Assembly (NCBI RefSeq): GCF_005405905.1
Contig: NZ_BJHU01000040.1
Location: 124,001-188,000 of the forward strand
Length of the DNA: 64,000 bases
Source of the DNA: Acidovorax sp. NB1
GTDB lineage: Bacteria > Pseudomonadota > Gammaproteobacteria > Burkholderiales > Burkholderiaceae_C
Direction of reading: 5' to 3'
In this document: positions 25,239-33,350 of the stretch, piece after piece
Position numbering within the stretch: the stretch's first letter is position 1
Layout of the letters: each line of letters begins with the position of its first letter
The notes under the pieces: generated by a model
What the model was told of the DNA's origin: nothing
Database searches by the model: none
Seen by the model: the letters and a program-made list of their open reading frames with translations, nothing else
Translations under genes and position numbers: made by a program

Positions 25239-26873
25239 ATGGTGACCCGCATTCCAGCCCCCAGCAAAGCCGCGCCCGGCAATGGCCAGAACCCCTTGCG
25301 CAAGGTGCGCGACCAGGCCCCCGAGGTGGCACGCAAGGCCGCCCAGGCCTTGCCCCCCGCAGCCCGCAAGGCCGCCACCGTGGTCCAGAAAAACGTGCGC
25401 CGCGCTGCCACCGGCATGCTGGGCCTGTCGGGCGAGCGCATGAGCAAGGTGGATACCGCCTGGCTGCGCATGGATTCGAGCAGCAACCTGATGATGATCA
25501 ATGGCGTGTGGACCCTCTCGCCTGGCATCACCTGGGAGGCGCTGTGCGAACGCGTGCAGCAGCGCCTGCTGCAGTACCCGCGCTTTCGCCAGCGGGTGGT
25601 GGAAGACGCGGCGGGCGCTACCTGGGTGGAGGACAAGGGCTTCGACATCGCCGCCCATGTGCTGCGCGAGAAGCTGCCCCACCAAAAGGGCCAGAGCATG
25701 CAGCGCGCGCTGCAGGACCGTGTGGGCGAACTCGCCATGCAGCCGCTCGATACACGCCGCCCGCTGTGGCAGATGCACCTGATCGAAGACTTTGTGGGCG
25801 ACGACGGCGCGAAAGGCAGCGCACTCATCGTGCGCATCCACCACTGCATTGCTGACGGCATCGCCCTCATCTCGGTGACCATGTCGCTGGTAGATGGTGG
25901 TTCGGAGCCCCCCAAGCGCAAGGCGCGGGCCGACAAGGAAGCCGCCACCGCCGAAGACTGGATTGCGGACACGCTGATCAAACCCTTCACCGGCCTCACC
26001 GTGAAGGCGCTGGACCTGGCAGGCGACAGCGCGGCCAAGTCGTTGCAAATGCTGGGTGACCCAGAGAAAGCCATGCAGCATGGGCTCTCGGGCACGGCCG
26101 ACATGGCCCGCGTGGCCTACCAGCTGGTGAGCGATGCGGCCGCGCTGGCGCTGATGCCCGACGACTCGCCCACCCGCCTCAAGGGCCGGCCCGGCAGCGC
26201 CAAACGCGTGGCCTGGTGCCCGCCGATTCCGCTCGAAGAAGTCAAGGCCATCGGTAAGGCGCTCAACTGCTCCATCAACGATGTGCTGCTGTCGTGTGTG
26301 GCGGGCGCCATCGGCGGCTACCTGCGCAGCCAGGGCGACGACCCCACGGGCCAGGAGATCCGCGCCATGATCCCCGTGAACCTGCGCCCCATGGAAGAGG
26401 CGTGGAAGCTGGGCAACCGCTTTGGCCTGGTGCCCCTGGTGCTGCCGATTGGCGTGGCCAACCCCATCGAGCGCGTGTACGAAGTGCGCCGGCGCATGAA
26501 CGCGCTCAAGGGCAGCACCCAGCCCATCCTGGCGTTTGCCATGCTGGCGGTGGCGGGGCTGATGATCAAGCCCGCGCAGGACGCACTGCTCAACCTGTTT
26601 GGCCGCAAGACCACGGCCGTGATGACCAACGTGCCCGGCCCCAAGGAACAGCTCACGCTGTGCGGATCGCGCGTCACGCAGTGCATGTTCTGGGTGCCGC
26701 AGTCGGGCGACATTGGCCTGGGTGTGTCCATCCTCAGCTACGGCGGCGGCGTGCAGTTTGGCGTGATCACCGACACCACCTTGTGCCCTGAGCCCCAACT
26801 GATCATCGACGCCTTTGCGCCCGAGTTTGACCAACTGTCACTGCTCACGCTGATGCTCCCGTGGGGTGAATAA
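25239..26873 (+). CDS. Wax ester synthase/diacylglycerol acyltransferase (WS/DGAT)
   Basis: This 544-residue protein contains the acyltransferase active-site motif HHxxxDG as His201-His202-Cys-Ile-Ala-Asp206-Gly207. C-terminal landmarks include NDVLLSCVAGAIGGYLR, MIPVNLRP and MTNVPGPKE. The family makes wax esters or triacylglycerol from acyl-CoA. The first 65 residues are basic and Ala-rich, longer than in Acinetobacter WS/DGAT. It sits opposite the acyl-CoA-binding protein; about 180 bases follow before the TetR gene, with nothing recognisable apart from a hairpin at 27045. Confidence 0.93.
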   Translation: MVTRIPAPSKAAPGNGQNPLRKVRDQAPEVARKAAQALPPAARKAATVVQKNVRRAATGMLGLSGERMSKVDTAWLRMDSSSNLMMINGVWTLSPGITWEALCERVQQRLLQYPRFRQRVVEDAAGATWVEDKGFDIAAHVLREKLPHQKGQSMQRALQDRVGELAMQPLDTRRPLWQMHLIEDFVGDDGAKGSALIVRIHHCIADGIALISVTMSLVDGGSEPPKRKARADKEAATAEDWIADTLIKPFTGLTVKALDLAGDSAAKSLQMLGDPEKAMQHGLSGTADMARVAYQLVSDAAALALMPDDSPTRLKGRPGSAKRVAWCPPIPLEEVKAIGKALNCSINDVLLSCVAGAIGGYLRSQGDDPTGQEIRAMIPVNLRPMEEAWKLGNRFGLVPLVLPIGVANPIERVYEVRRRMNALKGSTQPILAFAMLAVAGLMIKPAQDALLNLFGRKTTAVMTNVPGPKEQLTLCGSRVTQCMFWVPQSGDIGLGVSILSYGGGVQFGVITDTTLCPEPQLIIDAFAPEFDQLSLLTLMLPWGE

Positions 26874-27044
26874 CCGCCTCTGCGCCGTGGCCCCGAGCGC
26901 TCTGGTGGATTGAGCACTGTTGTCGATGAAGAAAACATCCAGCAGGCTCGAATAGTGCGCGCCACGCGGGAGCGCAAGGGCAATGCGCTGGGCCACTGGC
27001 TGGACTGCAACAGCAAGCTCCGTCAGCGCGCGTTGTGCCAGCGT

Positions 27045-27062
27045 GCAATGCCTACGCATTGC
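27045..27062. terminator. Hairpin overlapping the tetR stop codon
   Basis: GCAATGC and GCATTGC pair perfectly around a four-base loop; on the minus strand that loop contains the TAG stop of the TetR gene. There is no T tract, so terminator function is uncertain. Confidence 0.4.
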
Positions 27063-27660
27063 GAGGAGACGGCTCTGGTACCAAGGCTCCCACAAGACGG
27101 GACACGGCGGCGACCACCGCCTTGACGGGTTCGCCCATCTGCACCCGCACGATGGCGCCCTCCACCACCAGCGTGAGCGCCTGCGCATCTTGCGCACGGT
27201 GGGCCGGCGCAGGCAGCAAGTCCGCCAGCAACGCCGTCATGTCGCGCTTGTGGCGCTGCGCAATCTCCAGCACCTCGGGCATGGTATCTGCCAGCTCGCT
27301 CACGCTGTTGATGAAGGCGCAGCCCCGAAAGTGCTCGCTGCCCAACCATTCCGCCAGGGCGGGCGCCAATGCCCGCGTGCGGTCCGTGCCTGCAGGCAGC
27401 GCGTGCGCATGGCGCTGCAACGCATCGGCAAACCAGGCCATCCAGCCTGTGTGCCGGTACTCCAGGTACGCGCAGATCAGATCGTTCTTGCTCGGGAAAT
27501 GCCGGTAGAAGGTCACCTTGGTCACGCCGGACTCCGCGATCACGCGGTCGATGCCGGTGGCGCGGATGCCATCCCGGTAGAACAGCGCATGGGCCGTGTG
27601 CAGCAGGCGGTCTCGGGCGGGCAGGTCTTGCCAGCCAGGGGGGAGTGGATCAAAGGTCAT
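27052..27660 (-). CDS. TetR-family transcriptional regulator
   Basis: This 202-residue protein has an N-terminal TetR helix-turn-helix ([46 protein letters not shown]) and a variable helical C-terminal domain. The ATG at 27660 was preferred to the adjoining TTG. Two near-perfect palindromes in the divergent promoter region are its likely operators, which would give autoregulation and control of the divergent SnoaL-like gene. The effector is unknown; the Pro-rich start of the protein is similar to AcuR-type members but this is weak. Confidence 0.9.
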   Translation of the reverse strand: MTFDPLPPGWQDLPARDRLLHTAHALFYRDGIRATGIDRVIAESGVTKVTFYRHFPSKNDLICAYLEYRHTGWMAWFADALQRHAHALPAGTDRTRALAPALAEWLGSEHFRGCAFINSVSELADTMPEVLEIAQRHKRDMTALLADLLPAPAHRAQDAQALTLVVEGAIVRVQMGEPVKAVVAAVSRLVGALVPEPSPRNA

Positions 27661-27668
27661 CAACCAAT

Positions 27669-27688
27669 TGTAGACAAGTCTGTCTACA
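27669..27688. promoter_or_regulatory. TetR operator 1 over the -35 region
   Basis: TGTAGACA and TGTCTACA arms are perfect complements around four bases. The site covers TAGACA (27671-27676), a -35 candidate 18 bases before TATGAT at 27695-27700 for the rightward promoter. Confidence 0.75.
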
Positions 27689-27705
27689 TGTTGCTATGAT
27701 TGCGA

Positions 27706-27723
27706 GTAGACAGACCTGTCTAC
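27706..27723. promoter_or_regulatory. TetR operator 2 downstream of the -10
   Basis: GTAGACAG and CTGTCTAC repeat the arms of operator 1 six bases after the -10 candidate, so repressor at the two sites would bracket the promoter of the SnoaL-like gene. Confidence 0.75.
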
Positions 27724-27749
27724 ATCAACCCTTGACCCCGGAGGACTCC

Positions 27750-28217
27750 ATGGAAACACGCCCACCTTTGCCCCCGTTCACACAACACACCGCCATCCAG
27801 AAGGTGCGCCTGGCCGAAGACGGCTGGAACTCGCGCGACCCCGCCCGCGTGGCCCTGGCCTACACCGAAGACACACGCTGGCGCAACCGCGCCGAGTTTC
27901 CTGTGGGCCGCGACGCCGCCCGGCAGCTGCTGGAGCGCAAGTGGGCGCGCGAACTGGACTACCGCCTCATCAAGGAGCTGTGGGCATTCAGCGGCCACCG
28001 CATCGCCGTGCGGTTTGCCTACGAATGGCATGACGACGCAGGCCAGTGGTACCGCAGCTACGGCAACGAGAACTGGGAGTTCAACGACGATGGCCTGATG
28101 GCCGTGCGCCACGCGAGCATCAACGACCGCCCCATCCAGGCCGCAGACCGGCTGTTCTTCTGGCCCCTGGGGCGCCGGCCGGACGACCATCCAGGGCTGA
28201 GCGAACTGGGGCTTTAA
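27750..28217 (+). CDS. Nuclear transport factor 2/SnoaL-like family protein (DUF1348)
   Basis: This 155-residue single-domain protein contains [34 protein letters not shown], then FLLERKW-like and [29 protein letters not shown], which identify the DUF1348 branch of the NTF2-like fold. The biochemical role is unknown. GGAGGA lies upstream of the ATG at 27750. It is divergent from a TetR gene with two clear operators, so it is likely inducible by the ligand of that regulator. Confidence 0.82.
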   Translation: METRPPLPPFTQHTAIQKVRLAEDGWNSRDPARVALAYTEDTRWRNRAEFPVGRDAARQLLERKWARELDYRLIKELWAFSGHRIAVRFAYEWHDDAGQWYRSYGNENWEFNDDGLMAVRHASINDRPIQAADRLFFWPLGRRPDDHPGLSELGL

Positions 28218-28219
28218 AA

Positions 28220-28247
28220 GCCAGCCGCCCGCCGGGGGGCGGCTGGC
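28220..28247. terminator. Intrinsic terminator between convergent genes
   Basis: GCCAGCCGCCC and GGGCGGCTGGC form a perfect 11-base stem with a six-base loop. On the minus strand it is followed by TTTTAAA, so it best serves the LysR gene; it may also act on the plus strand. Confidence 0.8.
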
Positions 28248-28249
28248 GA

Positions 28250-29197
28250 TCAGGGCTGCGGCGTCACCTGCGCCGCCGCCAGTTCCCACAAGGCCTCTGC
28301 CACTGGCGACATCTCGGCGCGCTGGCGGTACAGACGGATCTGCACAGGCACGTTCCAGTCGGCGCCCCCCGCCGCCACCAGGGTACCAGCGCGCAGTTCG
28401 TGGGCAATCAGGCTTTCTGGCAGCCAGGCCACGCCCCGCCCTTCCTGGGCCATGGTCTTGAGCAGCACCGCGTGGTGCGCGGTGAACACCACGGCCACCG
28501 GGCCATCAGCGCCTTCGGTAAACACCCTGCGCATGCGTGCCCGCATGATGCGGCCCAGGCCCGAGGCCTCGCTGTAGGCCAGCACCGGCACCGAGGCCTG
28601 CTGACCCAGGGCATGCAACGGCTGGCCCGCTGCGCCGCCCGGCTGCGGGGCACTGACCGGCAGCAACAGGTCGTCCGCCAGGCGGCACAGGGGGTACTGC
28701 GCCTCGTCCAGGCGCCCCGGCACTTCCGCGTGGCCATGGCACAGCACAAACTGCACGCGGCGCTGCAACATCAGGTCTTCACAAGCCTGGGAGCTGTCAG
28801 ACATCGTCTGGATAGGGCCGATCTGCAGCCGCGCCTCCATGCCCACCAGCCAGCGAGGGAAGAAGGTGAGCGACAGCACATGCGTGGCCGCAAAGCGCAG
28901 GCTGGCGGCGGCCAGGTCGTGTGCGGCGCGGGCCTTGATGCGCGCGGCCTCCAGGTTGGCCAGGATGGTTTCCAGCAGCGGCAGAAAGCGCTGCCCAGCG
29001 GGCGTGAGTGCCGCCGGGTGCGCACTGCGATCAAACAGCTCCACGCCCACCCAGTCCTCCAGCGCGCGGATATGGCGGCTGAAGGCGGGCTGGGCAATGG
29101 CACGGGCCTCGGCGGCGCGCGAGAAATTGCCGGTTTCCGCGAGCGCCAGAAAGTCCTCCAGCCACTCCAGATCCAGCGGTCGGTTGCCCGGTCCCAT
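28250..29197 (-). CDS. LysR-family regulator, likely of the tartrate operon
   Basis: This 315-residue protein has an N-terminal LysR helix-turn-helix (LEWLEDFLALAETGNFSRAAEARAIAQPAFSRHIRALEDWVG) and a co-inducer-binding domain. The ATG at 29197 precedes the conserved domain directly. It is divergent from the DHDPS-like gene and so probably activates the operon of Bug receptor, SDR and D-tartrate dehydratase. AT-rich sequence at 29210-29245 is where a LysR site would be expected, but no clean palindrome is obvious. Confidence 0.9.
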   Translation of the reverse strand: MGPGNRPLDLEWLEDFLALAETGNFSRAAEARAIAQPAFSRHIRALEDWVGVELFDRSAHPAALTPAGQRFLPLLETILANLEAARIKARAAHDLAAASLRFAATHVLSLTFFPRWLVGMEARLQIGPIQTMSDSSQACEDLMLQRRVQFVLCHGHAEVPGRLDEAQYPLCRLADDLLLPVSAPQPGGAAGQPLHALGQQASVPVLAYSEASGLGRIMRARMRRVFTEGADGPVAVVFTAHHAVLLKTMAQEGRGVAWLPESLIAHELRAGTLVAAGGADWNVPVQIRLYRQRAEMSPVAEALWELAAAQVTPQP

Positions 29198-29313
29198 GGG
29201 TTGCTTCCTGCCTTGCGATAGTTGTATGCGATTCGAGTATTGGACCGCTGGCGCGGGGTCGGAAATGATCCACCCCATCGTTCACCAGCTTTCCAACACG
29301 GAGACAAAAAAGC

Positions 29314-30252
29314 ATGCCTGCCATCTCGAATTATCGCGGGATCATCCCCGCCATCTCGTGCCCCTTCACCCCCGACCACCGCATCGACGAGCCCGCGCTG
29401 CGCAAGCTCGCATCCTGGCTGGCGAGCCACGAGGGTGTGGTGGCCATCATGACCAACGGCCACACCGGCGAGGTGTTCTCCCTCACGCCGGCCGAGCGCG
29501 CCGAGGTCACCCGCATCGTGGCCGACGAGCTCAAGGGGCGCATGCCCGTCATCTCGTCCATCGTCTGCGAAGGCCTGAAGGATGCGGCCGACCATGCCCG
29601 CGCAGCCGTCGAAGCGGGCGCTGTCGCGCTGGATGTGATGCCACCGCACCACTGGCTGCGCTTTGGCTTCACGCCCGGCCATGCGCTGCAGTACTTCGAG
29701 GCCATCCACGAGGCCGCCCCCAACGCCGACCTGGTCTGCCACGTCTACCCTGCCTGGACACGCGCCTCGTACTCGTCGCAGCTGCTGGCGGACCTGGCCC
29801 GGCTGCCCTATCTGCAGGCTTTCAAGGTGGGCCAGCGCGACATGAACAAGTACGCCCGCGACATCCAGGCGATCCGCGAGGCGGATGCATCGAAGGCCAT
29901 CCTGACCTGCCACGACGAGTACCTGCTGGCCTCGATGGTGCAGGGCGTGGACGGCGCACTGGTGGGCTTTGCCACCTTCATTCCGCAGCTCATCATCGAC
30001 CTGTGGAACGCCGTCAAGGCCGGTGACCTGAAGAAGGCCATGGCCGTGCAGGCCGTCATCACGCCCCTGAAGGACGCCGTGTACGGCGGCGGCGAGCCCA
30101 CGGGCGAGGCCCACGCCCGCATGAAGGGCGGCATGTACCTGGCCGGTGTTCTGGACGACGCCACGGTGCGCCCGCCCACCGAGGCGCCCAACGCGAAGGA
30201 AGTCGAGGCCCTGCGCGCGGCCGTGAAGCAGGCGGGTTTGCTCAGACGCTGA
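29314..30252 (+). CDS. Dihydrodipicolinate synthase/N-acetylneuraminate lyase family protein
   Basis: This 312-residue TIM-barrel aldolase-type protein has NGHTGEVFSL at the position of the GTTGE motif. Tyr145 (CHVYPAW) and Schiff-base candidate Lys171 (FKVGQRD) are present. The family makes or cleaves C-C bonds next to a keto acid, usually pyruvate. Being first in an operon with D-tartrate dehydratase and a carboxylate receptor, it is more likely a catabolic aldolase or dehydratase for a sugar acid than the lysine enzyme DapA. Substrate unknown. Confidence 0.87.
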   Translation: MPAISNYRGIIPAISCPFTPDHRIDEPALRKLASWLASHEGVVAIMTNGHTGEVFSLTPAERAEVTRIVADELKGRMPVISSIVCEGLKDAADHARAAVEAGAVALDVMPPHHWLRFGFTPGHALQYFEAIHEAAPNADLVCHVYPAWTRASYSSQLLADLARLPYLQAFKVGQRDMNKYARDIQAIREADASKAILTCHDEYLLASMVQGVDGALVGFATFIPQLIIDLWNAVKAGDLKKAMAVQAVITPLKDAVYGGGEPTGEAHARMKGGMYLAGVLDDATVRPPTEAPNAKEVEALRAAVKQAGLLRR

Positions 30253-30331
30253 GCGACTGCGAAGCGCGGGGGATTTTGAGTCCCCCGCGTCGGGATGGCA
30301 AACAAGAAAACCGACAAGGAGACAAGACACC

Positions 30332-31294
30332 ATGCAACGCAAAACCTTCCTTCGCACCGCCTTCGGCGCCGCCATGCTCGCCATGGCGGCCAGCGCCTTG
30401 GCACAGGCTTACCCCACCAAGCCGGTGCGGGTGATCATCCCCTTTCCGCCGGGCGGCACGTTGGACACCGTGGGCCGCCAGCTCGCGCAAAAGCTCGGCG
30501 AGCAGATGGGCCAGAACTTCATCGTCGAGAACGAGCCCGGCGGCAACGGCGTGATCGGCGGCGACGTGGTGGCCAAGGCGCCGGCCGATGGCTATACGCT
30601 GCTGTTCAACGCGTCCACCTTCACCACCGCGCCCATGACCATGAAGTCCGTGCCCTACGGCGTGGTCAAGGACTTCACGCCCGTGGCGCTGGTGGCCAAG
30701 GCCCCGCTGTCGGTGGCCATCAACAAGAACCTGCCGGTCACCGACATCAAGTCGCTGATGGCCTACGCCAAGGCAAACCCGGGCAAGATGACCTTCGCCG
30801 TGGGCTCCATCGGCTCGGCCGGACACCTGTCCACCGAGCTGCTCAAGCGCGCGGGCCAGCTCGACTACCTGATCGTGCCGTACAAGGGCACGGCGCCGGC
30901 CTTCCAGGACCTGATCGGCGGGCAGATCGACGGCTTCATTGACCCCATCCTCGGCTCGCTGCAGTACCACAAGAGCGGCATGCTGCGCGTGGTGGCTGTT
31001 ACCTCCGCCCAGCGTGCGGCAAGCCTGCCGGATGTGCCCACGGTGGGCGAGACGATTCCGGGCTACGAGTTCTACAGCTGGTACGGCCTGTGGGGCCCGG
31101 CCAAACTGCCGGCGGACATCACGCAGCGGCTGAACACCGAGGTGAACAAGGCCCTGGCCGAAATGACGCCCAAGCTGCGCGAACAAGGCCTGCTGACCAC
31201 CCCGGGCAGCGTGGAGGACTTCGCCAAGTTCCAGCGCAGCGACATGGAGCGGTCCCAGAAGATCGTCACCGAGGGCAACATCCGTGTCGAGTAA
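30332..31294 (+). CDS. Tripartite tricarboxylate transporter (Bug-family) substrate-binding protein
   Basis: This 320-residue periplasmic protein has a signal peptide ending near ALAQA (about residue 26), followed by YPTKPVRVIIPFPPGGTLDTVGR, the hallmark Bug N-terminus, and later VENEPGGNGVIGGDVVAKAPADGYTLL. Bug proteins bind small carboxylates. With a tartrate dehydratase in the operon, tartrate or a related hydroxy acid is a reasonable ligand (inference). No TctA/TctB membrane genes are in the window. The stop overlaps the GTG start of the SDR gene by 11 bases. Confidence 0.93.
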   Translation: MQRKTFLRTAFGAAMLAMAASALAQAYPTKPVRVIIPFPPGGTLDTVGRQLAQKLGEQMGQNFIVENEPGGNGVIGGDVVAKAPADGYTLLFNASTFTTAPMTMKSVPYGVVKDFTPVALVAKAPLSVAINKNLPVTDIKSLMAYAKANPGKMTFAVGSIGSAGHLSTELLKRAGQLDYLIVPYKGTAPAFQDLIGGQIDGFIDPILGSLQYHKSGMLRVVAVTSAQRAASLPDVPTVGETIPGYEFYSWYGLWGPAKLPADITQRLNTEVNKALAEMTPKLREQGLLTTPGSVEDFAKFQRSDMERSQKIVTEGNIRVE

Positions 31295-31982
31295 CGTCCG
31301 CCACGCTGTGGTCACTGGCGCCAGCAGCGGCATAGGCCGCAGCATCGCCGAGTCGCTGCTGGCGGACGGCTGGCGCGTCACGGGCCTCGACGTGGCCCAG
31401 GCGACGGTCGTTCACCCATCGTTTGCCCATACGTCCGTCAATCTGGCCGATGGCGCAGACATCGCCCGCGTGGCCGCTGCGCTGCCCGGTGTGGACGCGC
31501 TGGTCCATGCGGCCGGCGTGCTGCGCGTGGGACCGCTGGGCCAGCTCGACCATGCGGGCGGCGAGCTGATGTGGCGCCTGCACGTGGACGCCGCCACCCG
31601 CCTGGCCGACGCCATCGTGCCTGCGATGGCAGAGCGCGGCAGCGGCCGCGTGGTTTTCATCGGCAGCCGCGTGGCCCAGGGCATGGCCGGACGCGGGCAG
31701 TACGCCGCAACCAAGGCCGCGCTGATCGCGCTGGCGCGCAGCTGGGCGGCCGAGGTGGCCGCACAGGGCGTGACGGTGAACGTGGTCTCGCCTGCGGCCA
31801 CCGCCACCGGCATGCTGATCGACCCCGCGCGCCAGGGCAGCGCGCCGCGCCTGCCGCCCATCGGCCGCCTGATCGAGCCGGCCGAGATCGCCGCGCTGGT
31901 GGGCTTTCTTCTCTCCGCCCCTGCCGCCGCCATCACGGGGCAGGACATCGCGATCTGCGGGGGCTCGTCGCTCGCCCGCTGA
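31284..31982 (+). CDS. Short-chain dehydrogenase/reductase
   Basis: This 232-residue classical SDR has the cofactor motif TGASSGIG at the N-terminus, a Ser in VFIGSR and catalytic Tyr and Lys in QYAATKAAL. It begins with GTG at 31284, overlapping the Bug receptor stop, which indicates translational coupling. In this operon it may oxidise or reduce a hydroxy acid linked to tartrate metabolism. The specific substrate is not evident. Confidence 0.88.
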   Translation: MSSNVRHAVVTGASSGIGRSIAESLLADGWRVTGLDVAQATVVHPSFAHTSVNLADGADIARVAAALPGVDALVHAAGVLRVGPLGQLDHAGGELMWRLHVDAATRLADAIVPAMAERGSGRVVFIGSRVAQGMAGRGQYAATKAALIALARSWAAEVAAQGVTVNVVSPAATATGMLIDPARQGSAPRLPPIGRLIEPAEIAALVGFLLSAPAAAITGQDIAICGGSSLAR

Positions 31983-32027
31983 TCCACTTTTTTCTCATCT
32001 ATGGATGCATCCCATTGAACCGTTCAC

Positions 32028-32071
32028 GCTGAGCCTGTCGAAGCGCCGCGCAGGGCTTCGACAGGCTCAGC
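32028..32071. repeat. REP-type hairpin (TTCGACAGGCTCAG element)
   Basis: GCTGAGCCTGTCGAAGC and GCTTCGACAGGCTCAGC form a perfect 17-base stem with a 10-base loop. The arms contain TTCGACAGGCTCAG, an intergenic repeat core seen widely in proteobacterial genomes. It lies in the 146 bases between the SDR and tartrate dehydratase genes. Confidence 0.85.
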
Positions 32072-32128
32072 CCGGACGGTGGGTTCAAGTTCAAAGATTC
32101 CGAATCAACCGCCAACCACTACGACACC

Positions 32129-33295
32129 ATGAAGATCGTCAACATCCTCGAATCGACCCGCCCGATCAAGTCGGACATCCGCAACGCCTACATCGACTTC
32201 TCGAAGATGACGCTCAGCCTCGTGGCCGTGGTCACCGACGTGATCCGCGATGGAAAGCCCGTGATCGGCTACGGCTTCAACTCCAACGGCCGCTACGGCC
32301 AGGGCGCGCTGATGCGCGACCGCTTCATCCCACGCGTGCTGGAGGCCGAACCCGCCAGCCTGCTGGATGAGACCGGCGAGAACCTGGACCCACACAAGGT
32401 CTGGGCCCGCATGATGATCAACGAGAAGCCCGGCGGCCACGGCGAGCGCTCGGTGGCCGTGGGCACCATCGATATGGCGGTGTGGGACGCCACGGCCAAG
32501 ATCGCGGGCAAGCCGCTGTTCCAGCTGCTGGCCGAGCGCTACGGCAACGGCACGCCCAACCCGCGCGTGTTCGTCTACGCGGCCGGCGGCTACTACTACC
32601 CCGGCAAGGGGCTCGAAGCGCTGCAGCGCGAAATGGAAAGCTACCTGGCGCGCGGCTATTCGGTGGTCAAGATGAAGATCGGCGGCGCCACGCTGGCCGA
32701 AGACTGCGAGCGCATCGAGTCGGTGCTGAAGATCCTCGGCCCCGGCCAGCAACTGGCGGTGGACGCCAACGGCCGGTTCGACCTGCCCACCGCCATCGAG
32801 TACGGCAAGGCCCTGTCGCAGTACCCGCTGTTCTGGTACGAAGAAGCCGGCGACCCGCTGGACTATGAGCTGCAGGCCAAGCTGGGCGAGGTCTACAAGG
32901 GCCCGATGGCCACGGGCGAGAACCTGTTCTCGATGCAGGACGCGCGCAACCTGATCCGCCACGGCGGCATGCACAAGGACCGTGACTGGCTGCAGTTCGA
33001 CTGCGCGCTGAGCTACGGCCTGGTGGAGTACCTGCGCACGCTCGACATGCTCAAGGAACACGGCTGGTCACCCAGCCGCTGCATCCCCCACGGCGGCCAC
33101 CAGATGTCGCTGGCGATTGCTGCTGGCCTGGGCCTGGGCGGCAACGAGAGCTACCCCGACCTGTTCCAGCCCTACGGCGGGTTCCCCGATGGCGTGAAGG
33201 TGGACAACGGCTACGTCACGCTGCCGCCGCTGCCGGGCATCGGCTTCGAGGGCAAGTCGGACCTGATCGCAGAGATGCGCGCACTGGCTTCTTGA
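32129..33295 (+). CDS. tarD: D-tartrate dehydratase (enolase superfamily, TarD-like)
   Basis: This 388-residue enolase-superfamily protein aligns with Bradyrhizobium D-tartrate dehydratase in remembered sequence. Catalytic Lys183 sits in KMKIGG. Metal ligands are Asp212 (VDANG), Glu238 (WYEE) and Glu264 (ATGE), with His321 in CIPHGGHQMSL, all offset by one from the TarD residues. NSNGRYGQG and NEKPGGHGERSVAVGTIDMAVWD are also conserved. The reaction converts D-tartrate to oxaloacetate and water. It is the last gene of the LysR-controlled operon, 146 bases after the SDR gene across a REP hairpin. Confidence 0.9.
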   Translation: MKIVNILESTRPIKSDIRNAYIDFSKMTLSLVAVVTDVIRDGKPVIGYGFNSNGRYGQGALMRDRFIPRVLEAEPASLLDETGENLDPHKVWARMMINEKPGGHGERSVAVGTIDMAVWDATAKIAGKPLFQLLAERYGNGTPNPRVFVYAAGGYYYPGKGLEALQREMESYLARGYSVVKMKIGGATLAEDCERIESVLKILGPGQQLAVDANGRFDLPTAIEYGKALSQYPLFWYEEAGDPLDYELQAKLGEVYKGPMATGENLFSMQDARNLIRHGGMHKDRDWLQFDCALSYGLVEYLRTLDMLKEHGWSPSRCIPHGGHQMSLAIAAGLGLGGNESYPDLFQPYGGFPDGVKVDNGYVTLPPLPGIGFEGKSDLIAEMRALAS

Positions 33296-33305
33296 GAAGC
33301 CCGAC

Positions 33306-33338
33306 GGCCAGAACCCGCACGGGTGGCGGGCCCTGGCC
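33306..33338. terminator. Hairpin between convergent tarD-like and tannase-like genes
   Basis: GGCCAG/CTGGCC and CCCGC/GCGGG form two stacked stems separated by a symmetric two-base mismatch. No T tract follows, so the terminator call is tentative. Confidence 0.45.
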
Positions 33339-33350
33339 ACCGTCCGTCAC

